Assembly (NCBI RefSeq): GCF_024220585.1
Contig: NZ_JAMXKF010000004.1
Span: forward strand, 310,001-374,000
Direction: 5' to 3'
From: Dyadobacter diqingensis
GTDB taxonomy: Bacteria; Bacteroidota; Bacteroidia; Cytophagales; Spirosomataceae
Length of the DNA: 64,000 nucleotides
Within the stretch, counting starts at the first letter, position 1. The number at the start of each line of letters is the position of its first letter. Positions 33,701 to 41,247 of the stretch are shown here, in pieces. A model generated the notes under the pieces. It worked only from the letters and a program-made list of their open reading frames with translations, was not told where the DNA came from and ran no database searches. The position numbers and the translations under genes were made by a program.

Positions 33701-33980
33701 TTCTTCTTTCCCGGTTTCAACAAATGCTGAAAAAGCTGACTTTCTGAGGTTACAGAACGCGTCACTGGGTTATCGATTGCCATCGAATCTTTTCGGTAAA
33801 TCAGGCATTGCTTCGGTTCGTATTTATGCACAGGTTTCCAACGGGTTTTTGTGGACGAAGTACAAAGGAACGGATCCGGAATCATCCGTGAACGGAAATT
33901 CGAATACGACGCCCGGTGTGGAGAAGAACTCAATCGGTCAGGCGCGGACGTTTACTGCGGGTCTTAACATTGGTTTTTAA
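30711..33980 (+). CDS. SusC/RagA TonB-linked outer-membrane transporter (first pair)
   Basis: An N-terminal export signal (to about residue 36, NPVLAEQ) precedes a carboxypeptidase-regulatory-like domain (about 60-125, VTGTLKDRDSGDLLPGVSIL). The SusC signature LSEVMVVGYGTQSKAEFTGS leads into the plug (RIRGVNSISLSSYPLVVVDG, IDVLKDAASTSIYGSRAAAG). The very large barrel ends TAGLNIGF. SusC proteins form the TonB-energised channel beneath a SusD lid and take up oligomeric nutrients. The ATG at 30711 is chosen because an upstream in-frame TTG would add 51 Cys-rich, non-signal residues overlapping the leader region. A SusD gene follows after 25 bp. With no glycoside hydrolase nearby and a Cys-type leader upstream, the substrate may be sulfur-containing (inference). 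Confidence 0.92.
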   Translation: MEQKYITFFHRSLIRKRARTIIPLAALLMANPVLAEQKYSALRHNPYNNSAAIFADKIVTGTLKDRDSGDLLPGVSILEKGTSNGTITDKDGKFSLSVNENAILVFSFIGYSPVEQPVKNQSVFNLGLVTDTRQLSEVMVVGYGTQSKAEFTGSAVRIAGEAIKEQPVQSFDQALAGRAAGVSIAQPNGVLNNPPVIRIRGVNSISLSSYPLVVVDGIPINTGNVSSSTAVPNNPLGDINPADIESIDVLKDAASTSIYGSRAAAGVLLITTKRGKTGKPRINYETWAGVSEVVRLPDLLNAEQYIAIKNEAVLNAKVLGGNANNDKVASALFFENKNPDGSPIDTRWYDYIYRKGTSQNHNVSVSGGTETTKYYFSANYTKQKGFLEENEFKRKAVRFNIDQTINSWLKLKGSVSYNTSFNLSPYAGSLPNSNFFLVGAARLAISLPPNVPAFNPDGSYNISTASPNTIGMGNNQVVSNFGNPVALLELNRYTSENDRVIGSFGATVNLLKNLDFNTSYSIDRLRTDNVSFDSPVQGNGYSSKGSASNVSAVRDSWNWTNTLTFNQTFGGKHAVSVLAGYDVQKFNNSSWGATRTQAADPFYKNYQGNWGSITASDNELSERAYLSFFSRITYDLSKKYFLTLNFRRDGNSALGTDKKYGNFGGVSAGWALSEEEFYKNSAAASILNNIKLRASWGRVGNGNLSNAFSSLELYSGSLYGNVPTSAISQAGNQNLGWETSEQTNIGADLGFFNDRFQVELTYFNNDVNGLILSAPQAVSKGIPNNSILGNVGSMYNRGIEIGINANLIRKGDFSWNASLNYTNLNNKVTALADGNTDIVGTTHVSYETTNITRVGHSVGSLYGAKTAGVNPENGRRIFINGEGKKVQYSQVAAAGESPWTYLDGSKANAITGADYYLIGNALPKWYGGLVNNFKYRNFDLGINLTYSGGNLVMNGTRATLLDQRAYNNSTEILNRWQKPGDVTDIPRLVYNDQLSSGSSFPVSTNAEKADFLRLQNASLGYRLPSNLFGKSGIASVRIYAQVSNGFLWTKYKGTDPESSVNGNSNTTPGVEKNSIGQARTFTAGLNIGF

Positions 33981-34005
33981 TCAAGGAATTTAGCAAAGAA
34001 ATACT

Positions 34006-35463
34006 ATGAAAAAGTTTAAGAATATATTAATCCATTCTCCGAAATTATACCTGAGTCTCGCTCTGTCGTTATCTGTGCTGGCCTGTAACCGGGACGAACT
34101 TTTGAACCCACAGCCGGAAACTTCCGTGAGTGGTGCCAATGCCTTTGATACGCCGGACCGGATTTTGTCGCTTGTCAACGGGATCTACAAATCGGCCAAA
34201 GCTGCGAACTTTTACGGAGGTAATTATTACACCTACTCGGAGGCAAGAGGGGAGGAATTTATCAACAGAACCAGTAATACCTTCACGGCTTTTGAGGCGT
34301 GGAGCCAGGCACTTAATTCGGGATCTAACTTTGTGGCCGGTTTCTGGGCATCGGGTTACTCGGTGATCAACAACGCTAATATCCTGATCAAGGGAATCGC
34401 AGATAACCCCGGAAAAGTGACCGATGCAGTAGGCAAACAGTACGTGGCCGAAGCCAAATTTTTGCGGGCATTAAGTTACTTTGATCTGGTGACGCTTTAC
34501 GCAAGACCCTATAATGAGAACAAAGGTACTTCACCCGGTTTGCCACTGCGTTTGCAGGCAGAAACAACAACGGCCAATAATGATCTGAAAAGAAGTTCGG
34601 TCGCTGAGATTTATACGCAGATCATCAAGGATCTTGACGAGGCTGAAAAAGACCTTCCGTTGACGTATTCCACCGCTTTGTTAAATGTCACAAGGGCACA
34701 CAGAAACGCGGCGATTGCGCTTAAAACAAGGGTTTATCTGAACAGTGGAAATTATGCGAAAGTGATCGAGGAGGCAAAGAAGATCGTGTCGGAAACTGCG
34801 CCTTTTACGGCTTCTTCCGGTGTCGCGCACAAGCTTCAAAACATTGTCGAGATTTTTACGACGAACTACACGAGTACAGAATCCATTCTTTCGGTTCCGA
34901 TGACAGAGCTGGATAATGTAACCGGTCAGTCTTCGTTCCCTTATGTGTTTAATGCAAACTCTGAATACAATCTCAATCCTACGGGTATCTGGGGAGACAC
35001 CGAGTGGAAGTCGACCGACGCGCGCCGGACTTTTTCAAGAACAGCGTCGGGCGTACAGTTCCTGACAAAGTACAACAAGCCATCGCCGTTTCTTGACTAT
35101 CTTCCGATTATCCGTTATTCGGAAGTGTTGTTAAACTATGCCGAAGCTGCTGCCCGTACCGGCGATCTGGCCAAGGCTGTCAGTTTGCTGCAAGCGGTAA
35201 GAACGCGGTCAGACGCTGGTTATGTGTTCCCGACTGATGCAATTGGCACACAGTCAGCCCTAGTTTCGACGATTCTGAAAGAAAGAAGAATTGAGCTTCT
35301 GGGAGAAGGATTCCGGTCGAATGATTTGGTGAGAAATCTGTTTACGTTGCCTGCAAAATCAAGCAGTGCACTAATTGCCCCGGCGGTAGAGCCGTCTCAG
35401 GCAAACTATATTTTTCCTTTGCCAAACACGGAGATAACGTCAAACAAACTTCTGCTTCAATAA
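34006..35463 (+). CDS. SusD/RagB nutrient-binding lipoprotein (first pair)
   Basis: The lipoprotein signal ends LSVLACNRDELL. SusD-typical TPR helices include DRILSLVNGIYKSAK, the conserved YVAEAKFLRALSYFDLVTLY and LPIIRYSEVLLNYAEAAARTG. The C-terminus holds the usual RRIELLGEGFRSNDLVRNL helix and ends YIFPLPNTEITSNKLLLQ. It forms the hinged lid over the SusC barrel encoded 25 bp upstream and captures ligand at the cell surface. The length of 485 aa is typical. A convergent-gene hairpin follows. No enzyme gene completes a classical polysaccharide utilisation locus. Confidence 0.93.
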   Translation: MKKFKNILIHSPKLYLSLALSLSVLACNRDELLNPQPETSVSGANAFDTPDRILSLVNGIYKSAKAANFYGGNYYTYSEARGEEFINRTSNTFTAFEAWSQALNSGSNFVAGFWASGYSVINNANILIKGIADNPGKVTDAVGKQYVAEAKFLRALSYFDLVTLYARPYNENKGTSPGLPLRLQAETTTANNDLKRSSVAEIYTQIIKDLDEAEKDLPLTYSTALLNVTRAHRNAAIALKTRVYLNSGNYAKVIEEAKKIVSETAPFTASSGVAHKLQNIVEIFTTNYTSTESILSVPMTELDNVTGQSSFPYVFNANSEYNLNPTGIWGDTEWKSTDARRTFSRTASGVQFLTKYNKPSPFLDYLPIIRYSEVLLNYAEAAARTGDLAKAVSLLQAVRTRSDAGYVFPTDAIGTQSALVSTILKERRIELLGEGFRSNDLVRNLFTLPAKSSSALIAPAVEPSQANYIFPLPNTEITSNKLLLQ

Positions 35464-35466
35464 CCA

Positions 35467-35502
35467 GTTGTCCGTTCCGGGAATCATCCCGGGGCGGGCA
35501 AC
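35467..35502. terminator. Hairpin between SusD and the convergent vWA gene
   Basis: GTTG...CCG..CCGGG pairs with CCCGG..CGG.CAAC across an AATCAT loop, with internal mismatches. It is a G/C-rich stem in a 48-bp convergent gap and probably terminates both transcripts. Confidence 0.55.
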
Positions 35503-35511
35503 AATATTACA

Positions 35512-38289
35512 CTAGTTATCCGCCTGTTTTTTTGACTGAGCTTCTACAATCAATTGTAAATCGGCATTCTCGGCCGTTACATGTGCGTATGTTCCTTTTC
35601 CTAATGCCGTCAGTTTTTTCAGTTTTATACCATTGTTAGGATTTTTGCCAAAAGTAAAAATGCTGAGATAAACGTCCTGACGGGCATTTTCACCAATGAG
35701 TTGCAAGACCTCTTCACTGACCGGAAATTCACCGTCGGTAGCCAATACAATCCGGTTGTTGCCGGCACGGATATACTCCTTGTTCGCTACTTTATAGGCG
35801 AGTTTTATTCCTTCATTGCCATCCGTATCACCGGTAGATTGGAGTCCGTCGATCGCGCGTGCAATTTCATCCGTTTTCGTTCCCGATGTTGGTTTTAACG
35901 CGACACGCGCCTTCCCTGAATACACGACTATGGAAATCTGATCTTCGGGGCGGAGCAATTTCAGGAGGGATTTGACCGATTTTTTCAACAGTGGCAGCTT
36001 AATCGGCGAATCCATGGATGCTGAAACGTCGAGCAGCAACACCATGTTGTTGGCAGCAAAGCCATTTAACGACCGTGACACTTCTGGCTGCGCAATTCCA
36101 TTGCTTAGGTAAACGGTATCAACGCGTACACGTTCGACATAAATGGTATCGCGCAACGTTTGTTTAATACCTTCAATAACAACTTTTTTTGGCTCACTTT
36201 CTAACCTTTCAGGCGCATTTTCCCTGCGATCGTTCCTGGTCACCGGTATCAGGTTGCTAGTCCGGTTATCTGGTATTTGCTCGGTTTTTGCTGGCTTGGC
36301 GTTATCCCGGTTTTGTTTTGGGATGCGACGAAAAGCAAAAACGTCTGGTTGGTTAATGTGTTGGAGCAGTCCTGCATTCGCCAGTTCACAGAATTTATTG
36401 TATTGATAAACCAGCTCGTTGTTATAAAAATAATAAAAGGATTCATAAGGGTGAGCAGTCAAAGCGGGTGAGGGCATTTTAACTTTCTGAGCCATCATAG
36501 CCAACCTGGAAGTATTGGCGGAGAGATCCTCATACGGCGAATAGGGGCAAAGTCCGTTGCTGCGGCCATACCGCTTCAATCCGTTCAAATTCTGATATTT
36601 ATCGGCAATCAGCTGCCGTGCCTGTGCCTCCGATTTTTCAGTATTGGGAGCCTGGTTTGTTTCACCTTTCAAAAAGTTTTTAACACCGAAAAGTATTTCT
36701 TTATCGTCGTCCATGGTTTTGGCCAGGGCGCTGCCGCCTAAAAACCAGGAACTGGCCGGATTTGCATTGGGATAACTTTCATGAATGCGTCGTACATCTG
36801 TGTATAACTGCTCTTTTTTCTTGTCAAAAATATCAAACAGGTCAAGATAGCGGTCAAGGATTGTGTCTGAACGGCGAAGTTGGTCCTTTAAGTATTCCTT
36901 TTGATTCGTATATTGAATCAGTTCAATGCTGAGGTTGTCCATTTCCTGCAAGATACTTAGCAGCACTTCCGCCTGGCCTGTAATGGATTTCCGATAAGGC
37001 TGCGGAATAGATACACTGGCACTGGTCAGGAGTTGATACAACGACAGGGGCACCTTATAGTCCGTATGGGAATAGGTAAGCGCCGCGTGGGTGCGGCTCC
37101 GCGATGGATCACGGTGGTACTCCGCCGAAGACTGATAATTGCGGATCAAAAGCTGTAACAAATGCATTTGTCTCAATGATTCATTGATAAAACCCACATA
37201 ATCATTTAAGACTCGAATGGTAGCAGCTGACGCAGGTTTTGCAGCCTTTTGTACCTCGAATGAGATAACAGGTTTGTTTTCAAACGGTGCTGTTCTCGCT
37301 ATCGGTTTATCAGCCAATTCCTTTGGCTCCGGTGTAAATACCGGGCTCAATGCGGGATAGCTAAGTAAGGGTATGACCGACTGGCTATAACTTACAAAGG
37401 ACTGATAGCTGGCAAGTAAATCCTGATTGTATTGGTTCAATAACGAAAAATAGACCTCGTTCCCGTGATGTGCATTTTGTTTTGCCGCGAAATTGTGATC
37501 ATCAATGGCGTGTCTTTTAATCGTCTGTATAGCTGCCAGCGCGGACTTAAATGAGCCCAATGCTGAAGAGGCCGGATATTCAATCTTTAATCCGGACTTT
37601 TCAAAACCTGATAACATGCGGCCGTCGGACAGCATACTTTGCTGAATCTTATCAATCGGCCAATCAGCACGGGTTTCTTCGTTCAGATAATAGGGCAGGG
37701 ATTCAAGCAATTGCTGCTGACTAACAAGAACTGCCTGCATGGCTTTTGCCGCACTCAGATTAGGATCGGTATCCAAATCGGGCTGATAGCGAAGGAATAC
37801 ACTCTGGATTTGCTGATAGAAAGCCGCTTTATCCTGACCGAATTTCCTAATAACTGATTGCATTTCAGTAATCAGCGTATTGGATTGTTTTAGATCGTCA
37901 TCCTGATAAGCTTTTAAACGAACGTGTGTTTCCAGCGCTTTTCCGGTGTCGTCAAGTTTTGTCAAAAGTTGCCAGATAGCGTCAGTACTTGTATTGAGCT
38001 GTTTTCTTTCAGCCGCTGTTAAGCCTGGTCCTTCCTTCGCTTTCTTGTAGTAATACTCTTCAAGAGGGCCGGAAGATGGAAGTCTTAATAACAGTCCGTT
38101 GTTCTTTCGGTACGCCTGAACATCACGCTCATAGGCACTCAGCATCCGAAATCTGTCTGTCAATATTTCTGCCGATTCATTCAGAAATTCAACGTATTTG
38201 TTTAATGACTGCTGAGGCACTGCCGGTTGTGTATATCCGTTGGTGAACATGGTCGTGAAAAATAACAAAAAGAGTAAAAAACGTTTCAT
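35512..38289 (-). CDS. Exported vWA-domain protein with duplicated helical module
   Basis: Signal peptide MKRFLLFLLFFTTMFTNGYTQ. The C-terminal vWA domain (about 747-920) has an intact MIDAS: DVSAS near 754, the T-containing GDTDGNEG loop, and LATDGEF. This predicts metal-dependent protein binding. The rest is a tandem duplication. Residues about 29-323 and 361-650 share LNKYVEFLNES/LNDYVGFINES, a Leu-rich helix, a 'Lk.SNT...EM' to 'LRRSDTILDRYLDLFD' alignment, and a Tyr-rich end (NEVYFSLLNQYN, ESFYYFYNNELVYQYNK). A Pro/Glu/Arg linker follows at about 660-720. The M8 ATG is preferred to one seven codons earlier since it starts the signal peptide. The gene is the last and largest of a minus-strand cluster of five. 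Function unknown; a surface or periplasmic scaffold is plausible. Confidence 0.75.
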   Translation of the reverse strand: MKRFLLFLLFFTTMFTNGYTQPAVPQQSLNKYVEFLNESAEILTDRFRMLSAYERDVQAYRKNNGLLLRLPSSGPLEEYYYKKAKEGPGLTAAERKQLNTSTDAIWQLLTKLDDTGKALETHVRLKAYQDDDLKQSNTLITEMQSVIRKFGQDKAAFYQQIQSVFLRYQPDLDTDPNLSAAKAMQAVLVSQQQLLESLPYYLNEETRADWPIDKIQQSMLSDGRMLSGFEKSGLKIEYPASSALGSFKSALAAIQTIKRHAIDDHNFAAKQNAHHGNEVYFSLLNQYNQDLLASYQSFVSYSQSVIPLLSYPALSPVFTPEPKELADKPIARTAPFENKPVISFEVQKAAKPASAATIRVLNDYVGFINESLRQMHLLQLLIRNYQSSAEYHRDPSRSRTHAALTYSHTDYKVPLSLYQLLTSASVSIPQPYRKSITGQAEVLLSILQEMDNLSIELIQYTNQKEYLKDQLRRSDTILDRYLDLFDIFDKKKEQLYTDVRRIHESYPNANPASSWFLGGSALAKTMDDDKEILFGVKNFLKGETNQAPNTEKSEAQARQLIADKYQNLNGLKRYGRSNGLCPYSPYEDLSANTSRLAMMAQKVKMPSPALTAHPYESFYYFYNNELVYQYNKFCELANAGLLQHINQPDVFAFRRIPKQNRDNAKPAKTEQIPDNRTSNLIPVTRNDRRENAPERLESEPKKVVIEGIKQTLRDTIYVERVRVDTVYLSNGIAQPEVSRSLNGFAANNMVLLLDVSASMDSPIKLPLLKKSVKSLLKLLRPEDQISIVVYSGKARVALKPTSGTKTDEIARAIDGLQSTGDTDGNEGIKLAYKVANKEYIRAGNNRIVLATDGEFPVSEEVLQLIGENARQDVYLSIFTFGKNPNNGIKLKKLTALGKGTYAHVTAENADLQLIVEAQSKKQADN

Positions 38290-38445
38290 GGCTTCATTGA
38301 ATTGATGCATTGCTTACCGGTCGCAACAGGGCAAAGGTCGTTAATTTGGGATAAATACGTTTCGACAATCCTGATCCTGCAAACGAACCGGGGCGCTATT
38401 CACACTGCTGAAATTCATCAATTTCGGTAAGTTTCATAAATGCGG

Positions 38446-38757
38446 CTAAGGCAAATCAGGATTTTTTCCCGGACAAATGGATAGTATATTATCGTCTATG
38501 AGGAAATAGCCAGTTCCCGATAGCTTATCTTGGATTACCTGTTTCCCGATAAATTCGAGTAGCCTGGTTCGTCTCGATAGTGGTGTTTTGGTCTGAGCTT
38601 CCCAATATTTCGGCTCGGGTATGCCGATAATTACCAGTGCAGGAGGCATGGCAAATTCATACCACATGTCAAATTTTGTTTCCCTGCTGATAAAATGTAT
38701 GGTGCCGCTTCTACCGGCTTCGGAATAAGTTAAATTTCCGGTTTCTTTTTTGATCAT
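38446..38757 (-). CDS. Small hypothetical protein of the vWA cluster
   Basis: I do not recognise the family. The 103 residues carry no signal peptide or membrane segment. The sequence begins MIKKETGNLTYSEAGRSGTI and has a central EFAMPPALVIIGIPEPKYWE strand region and a C-terminal GTGYFLIDDNILSICPG. It starts 30 bp after the small membrane protein gene upstream, so it is probably co-transcribed. It is separated from the vWA gene by about 155 bp. The composition looks like a small alpha/beta cytoplasmic protein. An immunity-like or assembly role is possible from context but is not supported by any motif. Confidence 0.6.
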   Translation of the reverse strand: MIKKETGNLTYSEAGRSGTIHFISRETKFDMWYEFAMPPALVIIGIPEPKYWEAQTKTPLSRRTRLLEFIGKQVIQDKLSGTGYFLIDDNILSICPGKNPDLP

Positions 38758-38787
38758 GATGTCTTATTTTGTCGGTTTCAAAATGGT

Positions 38788-38994
38788 TTAAAACGAATTT
38801 TTAGCCCATATGTAACCGGCAATAAACGCCAGAATAAAACCGATAGGGCCGTAGACGAAGATGCAGGTCATGCTCGCTTCCACACCTCTGTCATGGCTGT
38901 TTGAAGATAACTTGCCGATCAGGTAATAGCTCAGGAAAGCGGAAGCGGCGTAACCGACAATACCAGCAATCAGTGCAATGCCAAAGTATTTCAT
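38788..38994 (-). CDS. Small two-helix membrane protein
   Basis: A 68-residue protein with two membrane segments (about 5-27 and 46-64) joined by a charged loop, SSNSHDRGVEASM. It ends AGYIWAKNSF. No family is recognised. Its stop and start lie 30 and 10 bp from its neighbours on the minus strand, which is operon-like packing. The Gly/Ala-rich first helix may mediate helix packing. The coding call rests on clean spacing, an in-frame ATG and strongly biased hydrophobic composition, since no homology could be tested. Confidence 0.6.
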   Translation of the reverse strand: MKYFGIALIAGIVGYAASAFLSYYLIGKLSSNSHDRGVEASMTCIFVYGPIGFILAFIAGYIWAKNSF

Positions 38995-39004
38995 AGATTT
39001 TGAA

Positions 39005-39619
39005 CTAGTTAGATTGAGCTATATTTAAAACAGGAAGTGTTGTTCCGGCGATTTCCTTGATGAGTATTGGTCGTTCTGTTTTGAGCTTTGTAAGGAATGG
39101 TTTGATATCCCTGCCATATTTTCGGGTACTTACCGCGAATAAAAACACACCTTTTTCTCCTGATTTTGCCTTTACGGATTTGAATCTGTAAATATCCCTT
39201 TCCACCAAACTATTCCGTTCATCGGCGGCAGTTTGCCCGATCAGGCAATCGATTATTTTTTCACCAGTCGCGGCATTGCTGATTATCTCAAAGTTAACAT
39301 CATGATTGCTAAGTTTCAACTGTTCCAGTTCACGTATTTTTATATTGATGGCTTGGTCTACCGTTGAAGCTGTTATTACAAAATCAATCATGATCATCGA
39401 CTTATAATTCGGGAATTCGTCTCCCGATTGAAGATATTCCTGTTTGTAGAGAGAGGCATCCGGATGTGAGGACCAAACGAGCTGAAAAGCCTTGCTTTGG
39501 AAGCTAACCGGGCTTTGAATTCCCAGATAATTAACCGCACTCTTTTTGGGTTGACCGGAGCACAGTCCAGAAATAATCAGCATGACAGACAAATTGATAA
39601 GTATTAGGTTATTTTTCAT
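39005..39619 (-). CDS. Exported hypothetical protein of the vWA cluster
   Basis: An N-terminal signal (LSVMLIISGLCSGQPKK) has a possible lipobox, SGLC. The mature part of about 180 residues alternates beta strands and one long helix (STVDQAINIKIRELEQLKLS). The layout VSFQSKAFQLVWSSHP...YKQEYLQSGDEFPNYKSMIMIDF resembles small periplasmic stress or PsbP-like folds only loosely, and I do not assign a family. It is the second gene in the cluster, 41 bp after the first and 10 bp before the small membrane protein gene. It shares the repeat-controlled promoter at 40062-40157. Confidence 0.6.
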   Translation of the reverse strand: MKNNLILINLSVMLIISGLCSGQPKKSAVNYLGIQSPVSFQSKAFQLVWSSHPDASLYKQEYLQSGDEFPNYKSMIMIDFVITASTVDQAINIKIRELEQLKLSNHDVNFEIISNAATGEKIIDCLIGQTAADERNSLVERDIYRFKSVKAKSGEKGVFLFAVSTRKYGRDIKPFLTKLKTERPILIKEIAGTTLPVLNIAQSN

Positions 39620-39660
39620 GGCGTTGATTTATGTTTTAATTCGGTACTGGGTAACCCGGT

Positions 39661-40023
39661 TCAGAATGAAAAGGGAAGTTCATACTCTTTACTGATAACT
39701 TTTGAACTGCGAGTTTTGACCTCGATTTTCGCTTTAAGCGGTGAGCCGACAACGAGATAGTTTTTAACGAATTGGTTGTCGTGTGCCATCCACGAATTAT
39801 CGGCAAGCAGATAATCGGTGGCTTCTGTTTTTGAGGCCTGATACGCCCATCGTTCGGTGATCAATGGTTCAAAGTTGATTATGTGCCCCATGTAAAGGAC
39901 CTGAATTCCCGGCAGCGATTGATTGCCAAGTTCGGTACAGGCGACGACCGTTATTGTTAAAGAAGAACCATCTTCCAGATCTTTTACTGACCACTCGTCG
40001 ATTACTGTTTTTACGTTTGCCAT
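39661..40023 (-). CDS. Hypothetical protein, first gene of the vWA cluster
   Basis: A 120-residue protein without signal peptide. It is rich in beta-strand patterns (VKDLEDGSSLTITVVACTEL, SPLKAKIEVKTRSSKVISKE) and ends YELPFSF. No known family is recognised. It is the promoter-proximal gene: a perfect TTG/TAnnTTTG promoter and four direct repeats lie immediately upstream. The clean promoter, the ATG 38 bp from the -7 box and operon packing support it as a real gene. Its lack of a signal sequence contrasts with the exported proteins downstream. Confidence 0.65.
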   Translation of the reverse strand: MANVKTVIDEWSVKDLEDGSSLTITVVACTELGNQSLPGIQVLYMGHIINFEPLITERWAYQASKTEATDYLLADNSWMAHDNQFVKNYLVVGSPLKAKIEVKTRSSKVISKEYELPFSF

Positions 40024-40061
40024 TTTTGATTGATGTTTTTGTACGTGAATTTATTTCGATA

Positions 40062-40092
40062 CAAACGTAACATCGCAGAAAGTGTCCGGCAA
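40062..40092 (-). promoter_or_regulatory. Promoter of the vWA cluster
   Basis: Read on the minus strand: TTG (40092-40090), 20 nt, TACGTTTG (40069-40062). This is an exact Bacteroidota promoter 38 bp before the first ATG. Confidence 0.75.
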
Positions 40093-40101
40093 TTTTAAAG
40101 G

Positions 40102-40157
40102 GTATACAAAAGGTTGATCACCATAAAATAGGGGTATACAAAAGGTATACAAGGTCG
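40102..40157 (-). promoter_or_regulatory. Four-repeat GTATACAAAAG element (vWA cluster)
   Basis: Given on the plus strand, repeats start at 40102 (GTATACAAAAG), 40113 (GTTGATCACCA, weak), 40134 (GTATACAAAAG) and 40145 (GTATACAAGGT): two 11-bp pairs offset by 32 bp. The first begins 10 bp beyond the -33 TTG. An activator bound on one DNA face just upstream of -33 fits. The same geometry occurs at 63376-63429. Confidence 0.7.
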
Positions 40158-40384
40158 CTAACTGCATTTTAAGGCACTTTTTTGAAGGATATATTATCGA
40201 AAATATACCCGGGACCCGGAAACTTGATACAATCTTTGATCGGATATACAATTATAATCCGGGTTAGGAAAGCTGCTATTTTATATTTTACTTTGTTATT
40301 CAAAGTACTTTTATTAAAAAGATACTGTGTGACTGGAAATTGGATAATGCCTAAGTTGTGTTTATTGCTTTTAAAAAAAATGAG

Positions 40385-41143
40385 ATGAAATATTTTGTAA
40401 ACGAAGGCTCGATTGTGAGAAAAATATGGGGGCAGGCAGATGCTATCCTGTTTATTTTTGCAGGGGCATCGGCCGAATTTGCTCTGAACAAGGCTGTTGA
40501 CTGGCTTTACTTTACAGGTCGGCTTCCCGCAGATCCGTTAGGACGTCTTTTCTCAACGGTTGCTTACGCACGCCAGATCGTTTTTTCAGAATATGATGCG
40601 GCGTTAAATGCTATTGATAAGATCACTGCAATTCATCAGGGAGTGGAGCAGCAGAGGGGAGCCAGCATTCCTGATTGGGCCTATCGAGACGTGTTATTTA
40701 TGCTGGTAGATTATTCGATCCGCTCTTTCGAAGTGCTGGAAAGAAAGCTGACCGAGGATGAAAAGAGTGAAATTTTTCGGGTTTTTAATCTGGTTGGCGA
40801 CCGGATGCATATTTCCGGTTTGCCAGGAAATTATGAGGATTGGCGGACCATGCGGGACGAACATCTAAATGAAAATCTGCTAAAAAGTGATTTTACGGTG
40901 GATTTGTATAAGCAATACAAAAAACATCTTGGCCCGATAAGGTATCAGCTGCTGCTGCAGGTACAGGTGCTGGTTGTGCCTGAACAGGTAAATAAGTTGC
41001 TTGCTCTGGGTAATTTCCGGGTTTTGGATCCTGTTCTTTCGGTGTATAAGTTAAGCCGTTTTTTTGGAATCGAAAAGTTTATCAGAAATGGAATATTGCC
41101 AAAGGATTACAAAAAACAGGTCATTGCGCTGGACTCTGCCTGA
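40385..41143 (+). CDS. MpaB/DUF2236-family oxygenase-like protein
   Basis: The protein matches the ER-bound oxygenase MpaB / rubber-oxygenase catalytic family (DUF2236): GSIVRKIWGQADAILFIFAG, then RLPADPLGRLFSTVAYARQI, with helical repeats to the C-terminus (LYKQYKKHLGPIRYQLLLQV). Characterised relatives (Lcp, MpaB') bind heme or act in oxidative cleavage, using His/Lys/Arg residues that I cannot assign with certainty here. The ATG at 40385 is preferred to an upstream GTG. No signal peptide is visible. It is probably monocistronic, with a -7-like TACTTTG at 40289. A diheme cytochrome c gene follows after 104 bp, perhaps as an electron partner. Confidence 0.72.
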   Translation: MKYFVNEGSIVRKIWGQADAILFIFAGASAEFALNKAVDWLYFTGRLPADPLGRLFSTVAYARQIVFSEYDAALNAIDKITAIHQGVEQQRGASIPDWAYRDVLFMLVDYSIRSFEVLERKLTEDEKSEIFRVFNLVGDRMHISGLPGNYEDWRTMRDEHLNENLLKSDFTVDLYKQYKKHLGPIRYQLLLQVQVLVVPEQVNKLLALGNFRVLDPVLSVYKLSRFFGIEKFIRNGILPKDYKKQVIALDSA

Positions 41144-41247
41144 CTTTTTTACCGTTAAATATGTTTAATGTAATCTTCTTAAATGTCTATGAGGTAGTGT
41201 GTTGTCGATTGCATAAATTTACCATACACGAAACCCTATGATATGTT

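Larger units (their letters stand above)
40024..40384. promoter_or_regulatory. Divergent intergenic region with repeat element
   Basis: On the left is the minus-strand promoter (40062-40092) with four direct repeats (40102-40157). On the right a plus-strand TACTTTG (40289-40295) could serve the MpaB-like gene. I see no gene in the 360 bp. Confidence 0.6.
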
